17,218 bases of DNA from Nitrospinae bacterium RIFCSPLOWO2_12_FULL_45_22 (GTDB lineage: Bacteria > 2-12-FULL-45-22), in assembly GCA_001803565.1 (NCBI GenBank), contig MHDQ01000242.1, forward strand, positions 1 through 17,218, given 5' to 3'. Positions 6,891 to 13,885 of the stretch are shown here, in pieces. The notes under the pieces are model-generated. The model was not told where the DNA came from, made no database searches, and saw nothing but the letters and a program-made list of their open reading frames with translations. Both the position numbers and the translations under genes were made by a program. The stretch's first letter is position 1, and every line of letters starts with the position of its first letter.

Positions 6891-7136
6891 ATGACTACAG
6901 AGCAACAAAGTACTCTTATATGCAGGAGCTGTGGTAAACAATCCAGTGATAGGGGACATCTGTGTGACCCGGTATCGGTAGAGAAGTTGTGCTGCAATTA
7001 TTGTGGCGGTCAATTCCATGATGTGCGATACCATATATGTCGGGAGGCGATGAAGCATATAGAATATGTTTGTAGTAAATGTGGCAGGGTATCGGTAGAT
7101 AACGCTACTATATGTTATCCCGAAAAGATCCAATAA
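6891..7136 (+). CDS. Small Cys-rich protein with three zinc-knuckle-like units
   Basis: An 81-residue hypothetical protein with ten Cys. Three units share the pattern C-x2-C-G then a third Cys: C11/C14/C25, C35/C38/C50 and C61/C64/C75. The first and third units have exactly the same spacing (C-x2-CG-x10-C-x-P, 50 residues apart) and similar fill, so they look like an internal duplication. The middle unit has x11 and extra His (H43, H48). This points to zinc-ribbon or knuckle folding, though Fe-S binding cannot be excluded. The start is the ATG at 6891 with AGGAGG (6879-6884) six bases ahead; an in-frame TTG at 6876 overlaps that Shine-Dalgarno sequence and is rejected. There is no signal peptide, so it is cytosolic. 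I do not recognise a named family and offer no function. Confidence 0.85.
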   Translation: MTTEQQSTLICRSCGKQSSDRGHLCDPVSVEKLCCNYCGGQFHDVRYHICREAMKHIEYVCSKCGRVSVDNATICYPEKIQ

Positions 7137-7247
7137 TTAACTCCATAAGTAGAATGATCTAAATTCAAAACAGTTGACTATTTGGGCCTTGGATTTAGAT
7201 ATTGTTTAAGATTTAGGATTTCGAATTTAGGGTTTATTTTATTGCCC

Positions 7248-7308
7248 TTTTTGGGCGCAGATGAACGCAGCAAAAGATGCATGAATCTGCGTAAATCTGC
7301 GTCCCAAA
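7248..7308. repeat. Inverted repeat of CGCAGAT words
   Basis: The left arm TTTTTGGGCGCAGATGAACG (7248-7267, continuing to 7270) pairs with the right arm AATCTGCGTAAATCTGCGTC (7284-7303, continuing CCAAA to 7308). The arm ends TTTGGG and CCCAAA are perfect. Upstream (7190-7240) are loose GATTTAGGATTT-type reiterations. It ends 9 bases before the DUF255 start codon, so it may sit in that gene's leader and affect initiation. Confidence 0.6.
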
Positions 7309-7317
7309 TAGAGAGTC

Positions 7318-9033
7318 ATGGCTCAATTAGACCAAATATTGTGGCAGGAATGGGGAGAAGAGGCCTTTAATAAAGCTAAGGCCGAAGATAAGCCTATACT
7401 ATTAGCCATTGGTGCGGTATGGTGCCACTGGTGCCATGTAATGGATCAAACCTCCTATTCCGACCCAGCGGTTATAGAGCTAATAAACAACGAATTTGTC
7501 CCTATCAGGGTAGATAATGATAGACGGCCAGATATAAATGAGCGCTATAACCTGGGTGGGTGGCCTACTACGGCCATTTTAACCCCTGAAGGGCATCTGC
7601 TTAGCGGAGGAACTTATATACCCCCGGCTCAACTCCAGCAACTGCTCCTTCAAGTCGTCCAGGTATATCACCAGCGAAGGGTAGATCTCTATGCCCAAAT
7701 TCTGCAGCAAACTCAACTAGAAGATATTGTTCCCCGTTATCATCCCGGCCAGGATGGTATTATAGATACATCATTCCTTAAAGCTGGCTTAAGGAAGTTG
7801 GAGGAGGCCTTCGATCCGTTTCATGGTGGTTTTGGCCGGGAGCCCAAGTTTCCTAACCTGGATGCCCTTACCCTGGCCCTGTACCATTATTTTTTGACCG
7901 GAGATGATGTATTTGGCCAGATAGTCTTCACCAGCCTGGATAAAATGGGCTGGAGCGGTATGTATGACCAGGAAGAAGGGGGGTTTTTCCGCTATTCTAC
8001 TAGCCGGAATTGGGGCATTCCCCATTTTGAAAAGATGCTAGAAGATAATGCCGGCTTTATAAAGCTCTATCTCGAAGCCTATATGGTTAGCGGCGATAAT
8101 AAATACCGTGATAAAGCCCAACAGATAATTAACTACCTTAAGAATACTTTGTCTAACCCGGAGGCGGGGGGATTTTATGGGAGTCAGGATGCCGATGAGG
8201 AGTATTATAAGTTAAACCAGGTGGACAGACAGCGGGTTTCTGCACCAACGATAGACCGAACTATATATACCAATTGGAACGCCAAGACAATAAGCAGCTA
8301 CTTATATGCCTATAGCATCCTGGGAGACCCTTATCTGCGGGATTTTGCCCTGACTACCCTCACTTTTATCCTCACCCATTGCTATACCGAAAGAGGGGTC
8401 TTATGCCACTATTTTAAGGAAAGCCCACAAGTGCCGGGACTCCTCACCGATGCCGTTTATCTAGGCCAGGCCTTGCTAGATAGCTTTCAACTCACTCAAG
8501 ACAGTGCCTATCTAACCCGGGCCATTAATCTCGCCCAGACCATAAAAACCAGCTACGCCGACCTTGAAGGCGAAGGTTTTTTTGATACTATTAAGGATGT
8601 CGCCAGGTTGGGTTATCTGGCTAGACCGATCAAGCCCCTGGAGCTTAATGCCACAGCCGTTTTATTCTTCCTGAATCTTTATTCCTTGACCGATGAAGAA
8701 GAGTATCACCAGTTGGCAGAAAAGACCCTCCTGTCCTTCAAACTATCTATTCACCAGCATGGTTTTCTGGCGGTCAGGTATTTCCTGGCGGTGCAAAGAT
8801 ATCTAACCCCCTTGATGAGCATCACGGTCGAGGGAGGAGACTCAAGGTTATGGGAAGAGGGCCTTAGGGTGTTTTATCCCTGGAAGGGTATCCGGCATGC
8901 GGATCGAGATAAGGATAAGGCAGTCCCTACCCTCCTTGTTTGCTTAGGTAACAGTTGCTGGGAGCCCATTACTGATCCCCATACTTTAGCCAGGTTGATC
9001 AGAGAACGAGTACGCAATGAACACTCTACCTGA
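7318..9033 (+). CDS. Thioredoxin-like/DUF255 protein (YyaL family, short form)
   Basis: A 571-residue protein with an N-terminal thioredoxin-like DUF255 domain (about 1-130) and a long alpha-helical, six-hairpin glycosidase-like C-terminal region. The thioredoxin site is C36-H-W-C39 in IGAVWCHWCHVMD, followed by FVPIRVDNDRRPD and GGWPTTAILTP. The helical part shows GGFGREPKFPNLDAL, IPHFEKMLEDNAGF, GGFYGSQDADEEY and NWNAKTISSYLYAY, all typical of YyaL/SPATA20-type proteins. The N-terminus lacks the SPYLLQHA...NPVDW segment of longer members and begins directly at the QEWGEEAF helix, as expected of a compact subfamily rather than damage. There is no signal peptide. The biochemical role of the family is not established. 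It overlaps the next gene by 17 bases, so the two are translationally coupled. The Shine-Dalgarno sequence is weak (GAGAG). Confidence 0.9.
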   Translation: MAQLDQILWQEWGEEAFNKAKAEDKPILLAIGAVWCHWCHVMDQTSYSDPAVIELINNEFVPIRVDNDRRPDINERYNLGGWPTTAILTPEGHLLSGGTYIPPAQLQQLLLQVVQVYHQRRVDLYAQILQQTQLEDIVPRYHPGQDGIIDTSFLKAGLRKLEEAFDPFHGGFGREPKFPNLDALTLALYHYFLTGDDVFGQIVFTSLDKMGWSGMYDQEEGGFFRYSTSRNWGIPHFEKMLEDNAGFIKLYLEAYMVSGDNKYRDKAQQIINYLKNTLSNPEAGGFYGSQDADEEYYKLNQVDRQRVSAPTIDRTIYTNWNAKTISSYLYAYSILGDPYLRDFALTTLTFILTHCYTERGVLCHYFKESPQVPGLLTDAVYLGQALLDSFQLTQDSAYLTRAINLAQTIKTSYADLEGEGFFDTIKDVARLGYLARPIKPLELNATAVLFFLNLYSLTDEEEYHQLAEKTLLSFKLSIHQHGFLAVRYFLAVQRYLTPLMSITVEGGDSRLWEEGLRVFYPWKGIRHADRDKDKAVPTLLVCLGNSCWEPITDPHTLARLIRERVRNEHST

Positions 9034-10033
9034 GGCTAATTGGAAACATATTATTGATCTGATCAGGCGAGGGGAGAGGTTCATGCTTACTACCCACATT
9101 AATCCCGATGGAGATGCCATTGGCTCAGAAATGGCCCTCAACTATCTCCTGAAGGGTCTTGGCAAAGAGGTACGGATTATTAATGATAGCCCTCTGCCAT
9201 ATTACTTAACCTTTCTAGACCCTAATAGCGAGATAGAGACCCTGGCTAATACCCCCACTGTACCCCTAAAACTACCATCCCTGGATGGCATATTTATTCT
9301 GGATATCAGTGACTGGCAGAGGCTCGGCAGGCTAAAAGAGATGGTTAAAGATAGCCCGGCCCTGAAAATCTGCCTGGATCATCACCCCGCCCAGGATAGG
9401 CCGGGTGATATAAATATGGTAGATGAGGGGGCGTCTAATACTGGCATATTAATATTTGAGCTTATAAACCGCTTAGAGGTCAAGCTAACCAAGCCCATGG
9501 CTGAAGCCCTCTATGTTTCTCTCTTGACCGATACCGGTTCTTTCCGCTTTTCTAATACTAATGCTAAGGCCCATGAAATGGCAGCCCAATTAATAAGAGC
9601 CGGGGTAGTAAGTCATGAGATATATTCTAAGGTTTATGAGCAGGGATCCTGGGATAGGATGAGACTCCTGGGCAAACTCCTCTCCTCTATTGAATCGTGT
9701 TGCCAAAATAAGGTAGCATATCTCGCGGTTACCCAGGAGCTATTAAACACCTATCATGTACACCCCGATGAGGTAGAGGGTTTTGTCGAATTCCCCCGGG
9801 TTATCGAAGGGGTGGAGGTAGTTATCCTGTTCCAGGAGATAGGCCAGGAAAAGACCAGGATCAGCCTCCGCTCTAAAGGGAAAGTAAATGTTCAAGAGAT
9901 AGCCCATATATTTGGCGGTGGCGGCCATCCTTATGCTTCGGGTATCAGGCTAGATAAGTCTTTGCCAGAGTCCATTTGCTCTCTACTGGGAGTGCTTGAA
10001 GAAAAATTATATGGATTGAGAAGTGAGCAGTAA
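9017..10033 (+). CDS. nrnA: DHH/DHHA1 phosphoesterase, NrnA-like nanoRNase/pAp phosphatase
   Basis: A 338-residue cytosolic phosphoesterase that by family removes 5'-mononucleotides from very short RNAs and/or dephosphorylates pAp, using Mn2+. Motifs: THINPDGDAIGS (H27, D31, D33), LDISD (D96, D99), LDHHP (D121, H122, H123), the GASNTGILIFEL segment, LLTDTGSFRFSNT (D172), and in the DHHA1 domain FGGGGHPYASG (299-309) that binds substrate. The length agrees with the family. The ATG at 9017 lies inside the end of the DUF255 gene, giving coupled translation. The last codons (AGT GAG CAG TAA) fall in a palindromic repeat that starts at 10022, so the C-terminal S-E-Q tail and the stop come from repeat sequence. 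The choice between nanoRNase, pAp phosphatase or both is not visible from sequence. Confidence 0.92.
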   Translation: MNTLPEANWKHIIDLIRRGERFMLTTHINPDGDAIGSEMALNYLLKGLGKEVRIINDSPLPYYLTFLDPNSEIETLANTPTVPLKLPSLDGIFILDISDWQRLGRLKEMVKDSPALKICLDHHPAQDRPGDINMVDEGASNTGILIFELINRLEVKLTKPMAEALYVSLLTDTGSFRFSNTNAKAHEMAAQLIRAGVVSHEIYSKVYEQGSWDRMRLLGKLLSSIESCCQNKVAYLAVTQELLNTYHVHPDEVEGFVEFPRVIEGVEVVILFQEIGQEKTRISLRSKGKVNVQEIAHIFGGGGHPYASGIRLDKSLPESICSLLGVLEEKLYGLRSEQ

Positions 10034-10067
10034 GCAGTTACCTGCTCACTTACTCACTCCTTACTGC
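10022..10067. repeat. Hairpin repeat containing the nrnA-like stop codon
   Basis: AGTGAGCAG (10022-10030) pairs perfectly with CTGCTCACT (10042-10050); the loop carries the TAA stop (10031-10033). An alternative stem pairs GCAGTAAG (10028-10035) with CTTACTGC (10060-10067). The two pairings are mutually exclusive. It belongs to the GTAAGGAGT/AGTGAGCAG word family. The nfo start is at 10084. Confidence 0.6.
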
Positions 10068-10083
10068 GAACTGGGTAAAAGAT

Positions 10084-10926
10084 ATGCTCTTAGGTGCCCA
10101 TGTATCTATTTCCGGGGGGATTTTTTATGCTCCACTGCGGGGTCAAGAGATCGGTTGCAATACTATCCAGATATTCACCAAGAATGCTAACCAGTGGAAG
10201 GCCAGAAGAATCTTACCTGATGAGATAGAAAAATTTCAAGAAAGCCGAACTAGCGCCAATATTTCACCTGTAGTAGCCCATGACTCTTACCTGATAAATC
10301 TAGCCTCACCCGATAGCGAACAATGGGAAAAATCTCTACAAGCCTTCCTGGAGGAGATGGAAAGAGCAGAGTCTCTGAAGATACCCTATCTAGTTACCCA
10401 TCCTGGCGCCCATAAAGACGCCGGAGAAGAAGGGGGCCTCAGAAAACTAATAGAAAGCTTCAATATCTTGCACCGAAAGACCAAGGGCTTCCAACTAAAG
10501 ATCCTTTTAGAAACTACTGCCGGCCAGGGCAGTGCCCTGGGTTACCGCTTCGAACATATAGCCCAGATAATAAAGTCTCTGGAAGAACCTCACCGGATGG
10601 GGGTATGTTTCGATACTTGTCATGCCTATGCGGCTGGTTATAATATAAAAGAGGAAAAGGGTTATTATCAAACCTGGGAGAATTTTGACCGGCTTATTGG
10701 CCTACCACAGCTCAAGGTCATCCACCTTAATGACTCCAAGAAGGGGTTAGGGAGCCGTATAGACCGGCATGAACATATAGGCAAAGGGGTCCTGGGCTTA
10801 GAATTGTTTAAACGCCTGTTGCATGATCAGCGATTCCAAAATATATCTATGATTTTAGAAACCCCAGGGGGCCAACCGGAAGATAAGATGAATCTGGATA
10901 CCCTTAATGCCTTGCTCAATAATTAA
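10084..10926 (+). CDS. nfo: Endonuclease IV (AP endonuclease)
   Basis: DNA repair enzyme that cleaves 5' of abasic sites using three Zn2+ ions in a TIM barrel. The 280-residue length is normal. The N-terminus MLLGAHVSISGG is the family signature, followed by IGCNTIQIFTKNANQW. Candidate zinc ligands line up with those of the E. coli enzyme: H66 (AHDSYL), H106 (THPGAH), E143 (LLETTAG), D177 and H180 (CFDTCHAYAAGYN), H214 (VIHLNDSK), D227 and H229 (RIDRHEHIGKG) and E259 (ILETPGG). The Shine-Dalgarno sequence is weak (GGGTAA). It lies 50 bases after the DHH gene and may be in the same transcript, although the hairpin between them could reduce read-through. It converges on the radical SAM pair. 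Confidence 0.96.
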   Translation: MLLGAHVSISGGIFYAPLRGQEIGCNTIQIFTKNANQWKARRILPDEIEKFQESRTSANISPVVAHDSYLINLASPDSEQWEKSLQAFLEEMERAESLKIPYLVTHPGAHKDAGEEGGLRKLIESFNILHRKTKGFQLKILLETTAGQGSALGYRFEHIAQIIKSLEEPHRMGVCFDTCHAYAAGYNIKEEKGYYQTWENFDRLIGLPQLKVIHLNDSKKGLGSRIDRHEHIGKGVLGLELFKRLLHDQRFQNISMILETPGGQPEDKMNLDTLNALLNN

Positions 10927-10931
10927 ACGGA

Positions 10932-11072
10932 ATTATTCATCACTGCAGAAACGCAAAGCCGCAAAGGACACAAAAAGGCATAAGGCGATAACTCCTCATC
11001 CCCTTACCCCTAACTCCTCACTCCTTACGATGTGGATATCTTTGCGTCTTTGCGGTTGTTATTATGAATAAT
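10932..11072. repeat. Large inverted repeat between convergent nfo and radical SAM genes
   Basis: The outer arms ATTATTCAT (10932-10940) and ATGAATAAT (11064-11072) are perfect complements. Inside, AACGCAAAGCCGCAAAG (from 10950) pairs with CTTTGCGTCTTTGCGGTT (to about 11058). The loop region 10989-11029 holds forward and variant copies of TAACTCCTCACTCCTTAC. It could act as a two-way transcription stop between converging genes. This is the same nested design as 4195-4356 and 5657-5811. Confidence 0.65.
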
Positions 11073-11103
11073 GCTCGAAAAAATTTAGGCAAAAACCCGG
11101 GCC

Positions 11104-12168
11104 TTATGCGAGATATTTCTCCTGGGCCTCGGGGTTGAGCCAACATTTTGGGTCTGGACCAGCTAGATCACCGGTATAATGCAGGGCCGCCGCACGACAA
11201 CCCACGCAAATATCATTATTCTCACACTGGGCGCACTTACCTTTTACCGAGATATCTCGCATGGAGATGGTCTCTTTATGCTGCTGGTAGATATCATAGA
11301 AGCGCTGCTGATAAACGTTACCTGAAGCCATCTCCCGGGGCATCTGGCCACAGCGCATGACCAAACCATCTACCGTCAGATAGACATTAGTGCGGCACTG
11401 AATAGTAGTACATTCCGTAGAGCCCATCCGAGCCCAGTTGGGGCTATTAAATTTCTTGGCCCGGTACTCAAAAGCCCGTTTTACATCAGAGAGGCTGGGC
11501 TCTAACGCACGCTTGATGCTACCACTGCCCATGGGCTTAAATACCGACATCTCTACGAATCTTGCCCCCATCTCATCAACATACCAGTCAATAGTTTCCT
11601 CAATAGCCTCCGCGGCTGGGCCGGTCAGGGTGATACAGGGCAGGATGCGCTCCCGGAGAAACCCGGCCTCAAGGAGGTTTTTATATCCTTGTATTCGAGC
11701 GGAGAGTTCTTTGGGATTAGAATGGAGCCGGGCAAAGACTTCGGGGTTGATACTATCTATATGGATACCAAAGACATTGAGATACCTCTTCTGATAAGCT
11801 TCTACCACCTTCTTGCTCATAGACCTGGTTAGGGGTAAACCACCAGAAAATGCCCCACAGCCTATACCAACATGAGAGGCATAGGCCAGGATCTCAAAAA
11901 AATCTGGGTGCAACAAGGACTCCCCACCATCCCAATAAATCTGACAAAAACCCAGAGTAGCCAGGTCATCCAATACCTCAAATACCTTTTCCTTTGGCAT
12001 ATATTGCGGGTTGGGGTTAGCATCTGAATTGCTAAAGCAAAACTTACAAGTATGGGGGCATTTAGTAGTCAATTCCCAATCAATATAATAAGGCCGTTTC
12101 TCTTTCCAGGCCCGTACTTTCCTCGGACTGATATATTTATCAAAGATATCTTCCCGATATGTCGCCAT
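11104..12168 (-). CDS. Radical SAM/SPASM enzyme, paralogue 1
   Basis: A 354-residue enzyme predicted to cleave S-adenosylmethionine with a [4Fe-4S] cluster and start radical chemistry on an unknown, possibly peptide, substrate. The radical SAM cluster is C37-x3-C41-x2-C44 (TKCPHTCKFCF). The SAM-binding GGE motif reads GGES rather than GGEP (about 81-84). The SPASM domain for auxiliary clusters is complete: C258, C273 (VDGLVMRC), then C312-x2-C315-x5-C321-x2-C324 and C342 (DPKCW). The start is the ATG at 12168 with GGAGGG eight bases ahead; a TTG twelve codons upstream has no better support. It is clearly homologous to the gene upstream (shared AEAIEETID, EPSLSDVKRA/EPSLDEVRRA and KGKCA-C-E-ND motifs). 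Related SPASM enzymes include haem/haem d1 enzymes (AhbD, NirJ) and peptide maturases; neither role can be chosen from the sequence. Confidence 0.9.
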   Translation of the reverse strand: MATYREDIFDKYISPRKVRAWKEKRPYYIDWELTTKCPHTCKFCFSNSDANPNPQYMPKEKVFEVLDDLATLGFCQIYWDGGESLLHPDFFEILAYASHVGIGCGAFSGGLPLTRSMSKKVVEAYQKRYLNVFGIHIDSINPEVFARLHSNPKELSARIQGYKNLLEAGFLRERILPCITLTGPAAEAIEETIDWYVDEMGARFVEMSVFKPMGSGSIKRALEPSLSDVKRAFEYRAKKFNSPNWARMGSTECTTIQCRTNVYLTVDGLVMRCGQMPREMASGNVYQQRFYDIYQQHKETISMRDISVKGKCAQCENNDICVGCRAAALHYTGDLAGPDPKCWLNPEAQEKYLA

Positions 12169-12295
12169 AATTCTCCCTCCTAAAATATCTCCTGCCTTAA
12201 TCAAAGATTTTAATTACCGGGAACATAGATTTATGCAACCTTTTACCCATCTTTCTTTGCATCATATCATCCTAATCTTCACCTTATACTCGCTC

Positions 12296-13399
12296 TCATT
12301 TCATATCCATCTGCCAGACATATTGGGGTGACTCAGGATTCTTCCAGCACTTGGGGTCACTGGCTTCTACATCGCCCAGGTAGCGCCAGGCATTGCCCCG
12401 ACAGCCAAAACAGACATCATTATGCTCGCAATCAGCACACTTTCCCTTTATCTTGATGGTCTTAAAATGGAGCATCTCTTTATTGGGCTCATGGATATCA
12501 ATAAAGCTCTTCTCATGAATATTCCCGGCCGACATATGAGTGAGCCAATTACAGGGTGCAACTTCACCATCAATGTTAATATAGCATTTGTAAATACAAT
12601 GAATATGTGGGGTATCGAGGGTAGCAATCCTGAGCCATTCCGGAGAGAGCCTCTTTGCCCGATACTCCATGGCCCGCCGTACCTCATCTAAGCTGGGCTC
12701 CCACTCACGTTCCAAATGAGTGAGAGAGGTTGGCCCCTGTGGCTTATAAGGGAAGAGGAAGACATGGGCAACCTTCATCTCATCCACAAAATAATCTATG
12801 GTCTCTTCTATGGCCTCTGCAACCGGCTTGGTAAGGGTAGTAGAGACAAAGACCCGGCTAGAAGGGAAACCGGCATCTAATAAACTTTTCCAGTTATCTA
12901 ACTTCTTTTTTAAGGTTTTCGGATGATCATGGATCCTGGCAAAGACCCGCTCATTGGTAGTCTCAATATTGAGGCCTACATATTGCAAGCCCCCCCACTT
13001 CACGATCTTTTTGCACATCTGCTTAGTTAAAGGGATGCCGCTGGTAAAGACGCAGCACTCTATCCCCTTTTCTGCGGCATATTCTGAGGCCTCAAATAGC
13101 CAGGGATAAAACAAGGGCTCACCACCCTGCCACTCAATGGATACAGTACCTAATTGAGCGGCCTCATCTATGAGATTAAACAGCCGCTCCCTGGGCAGTA
13201 CCTTTTGGCCTGACGGGGTAGAATAATTCCAGCAAAACTTACAACCCCCGGTACAGCGATCCAGGAGCTCAATATCTAAATGCCGGGGGATATTCTCTTC
13301 CGCCAGCTTTTTCCTTTTAGGGTTGAAATAGCTCAAGAAGATATACTCAGAAGACAACTCCTTTTTACCCACAGTCTTTGCTTTCACTACCTGTACCAT
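12296..13399 (-). CDS. Radical SAM/SPASM enzyme, paralogue 2
   Basis: A 367-residue paralogue, first gene of the minus-strand pair. The radical SAM cluster is C49-x3-C53-x2-C56 (DRCTGGCKFCW), with a canonical GGEP at 92-95. SPASM: C272, C283 (GEVAPC), C321-x2-C324-x5-C330-x2-C333, and C351 (DPKCW), the same layout as paralogue 1. It carries an N-terminal extension of about 12-15 residues relative to the other copy (VKAKTVGKKEL). The start is the ATG at 13399 with GGAGGTAGG ahead of it. The two genes are 127 bases apart and probably form one transcript. No ABC transporter, protease or obvious RiPP precursor is adjacent. Possible substrates are a short peptide or a tetrapyrrole; no claim is made. 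A palindrome at 13420-13435 overlaps the proposed transcription start. Confidence 0.9.
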   Translation of the reverse strand: MVQVVKAKTVGKKELSSEYIFLSYFNPKRKKLAEENIPRHLDIELLDRCTGGCKFCWNYSTPSGQKVLPRERLFNLIDEAAQLGTVSIEWQGGEPLFYPWLFEASEYAAEKGIECCVFTSGIPLTKQMCKKIVKWGGLQYVGLNIETTNERVFARIHDHPKTLKKKLDNWKSLLDAGFPSSRVFVSTTLTKPVAEAIEETIDYFVDEMKVAHVFLFPYKPQGPTSLTHLEREWEPSLDEVRRAMEYRAKRLSPEWLRIATLDTPHIHCIYKCYINIDGEVAPCNWLTHMSAGNIHEKSFIDIHEPNKEMLHFKTIKIKGKCADCEHNDVCFGCRGNAWRYLGDVEASDPKCWKNPESPQYVWQMDMK

Positions 13400-13419
13400 T
13401 GTTTTCCTACCTCCCTCCG

Positions 13420-13435
13420 CAATTTTACAAAATTG
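13420..13435 (-). promoter_or_regulatory. Perfect palindrome at radical SAM operon start
   Basis: CAATTTTACAAAATTG has 7-base perfect arms around AC. On the minus strand it lies directly upstream of the GGAGG Shine-Dalgarno sequence and directly downstream of a -10-like TAGAAT (complement of 13436-13441), with TTATCA 18 bases further as a fair -35. It would therefore cover the transcription start: an operator, or a weak leader hairpin. The promoter match is modest. Confidence 0.35.
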
Positions 13436-13485
13436 ATTCTAAAATCCGAAAAAATTAGCTGATAAATCCGACTTCATGCACTTTA

Positions 13486-13533
13486 TGCTCATTCGGTTTT
13501 ATTCGTTTTTATTTGTGCTCATTCGTGGTTATT
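13486..13533. repeat. TGCTCATTCG direct repeat with TTATTCG words
   Basis: TGCTCATTCG occurs at 13486-13495 and 13516-13525, a 30-base period. The space between is filled by TTTTATTCG and TTTTATTTG variants, followed by TGGTTATTTACG. It is another member of the window's word-reiteration style, but without an obvious second complementary arm. Confidence 0.45.
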
Positions 13534-13576
13534 TACGCCACTGATAATTTTGTTAAACCATTTTTTCAGAAACAGG

Positions 13577-13606
13577 TTGAAATAATTATCATTAGCATGT
13601 TATATT
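13577..13606 (+). promoter_or_regulatory. Sigma70-like promoter facing the SDR/acyl-CoA dehydrogenase genes
   Basis: TTGAAA (13577-13582) and TATATT (13601-13606) are spaced by 18 bases, each one base from consensus. Transcription would begin near 13613, just ahead of the palindrome at 13621. This gives a leader of about 390 bases before the SDR ATG. The promoter call is pattern matching only; the downstream palindrome strengthens it. Confidence 0.4.
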
Positions 13607-13620
13607 CAGGCGAATATTTT

Positions 13621-13634
13621 ACCTACCGATAGGT
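13621..13634. promoter_or_regulatory. Operator-like palindrome 1 (TetR-type candidate)
   Basis: ACCTACCGATAGGT is symmetric at 12 of 14 positions. It lies 15 bases after the -10 element, where a bound repressor would block early transcription. Its ACC...GGT arms resemble those of the two palindromes further downstream. Confidence 0.4.
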
Positions 13635-13767
13635 TTAATGTCAAACATTTTCCTCGGCGCCATTTATTACCTGGAATGACTTACGAATAGGATAGAATGG
13701 GATGCCCAGCAGATAAAATGGCTGGCCGAACTAGAGCTCCGTTATAATATAAACGACCATAAAATTT

Positions 13768-13782
13768 ACCTGCCCGGTAGGT
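13768..13782. promoter_or_regulatory. Operator-like palindrome 2
   Basis: ACCTGCCCGGTAGGT has outer arms ACCT/AGGT and inner CC/GG, with a 15-base span. It starts 20 bases after a TATAAT (13743-13748) that lacks a good -35. It is preceded by TTT, like the other two. Confidence 0.35.
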
Positions 13783-13873
13783 GTTCACTGTGCTGCTGGT
13801 GGTGTTACCCTGCACTGGTAGGAACTGGAAGGGTTCCTGGAGTAAAGAGGCAGATAATACTTGAAGTTAGATT

Positions 13874-13885
13874 TACCGAGCGGTA
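13874..13885. promoter_or_regulatory. Operator-like palindrome 3
   Basis: TACCGAGCGGTA: 5-base perfect arms TACCG/CGGTA around AG, preceded by TT. It shares the ACC...GGT core with palindromes 1 and 2, in a shorter spacing. It lies 116 bases upstream of the SDR start codon. Confidence 0.35.

Noticed and set aside
6834-7133. 99-codon minus-strand frame opposite the Cys-rich gene
   Set aside because: The plus-strand frame has a perfect Shine-Dalgarno sequence and repeated Cys motifs; the minus frame shows no domain logic.
7182-7370. 62-codon frame ahead of the DUF255 gene
   Set aside because: It reads through GATTTAGG words and the CGCAGAT palindrome, then overlaps the real start out of frame.
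12169-12204. TTG start twelve codons upstream of radical SAM paralogue 1
   Set aside because: The ATG at 12168 has a GGAGGG at good spacing; the extension has no matching residues in the paralogue.
13577-13600. Fur-box-like AATAATTATCATTAGC
   Set aside because: Only one half matches the ATTATCA hexamer pattern well; the other half matches at about half its positions, which AT-rich promoter spacers do by chance.
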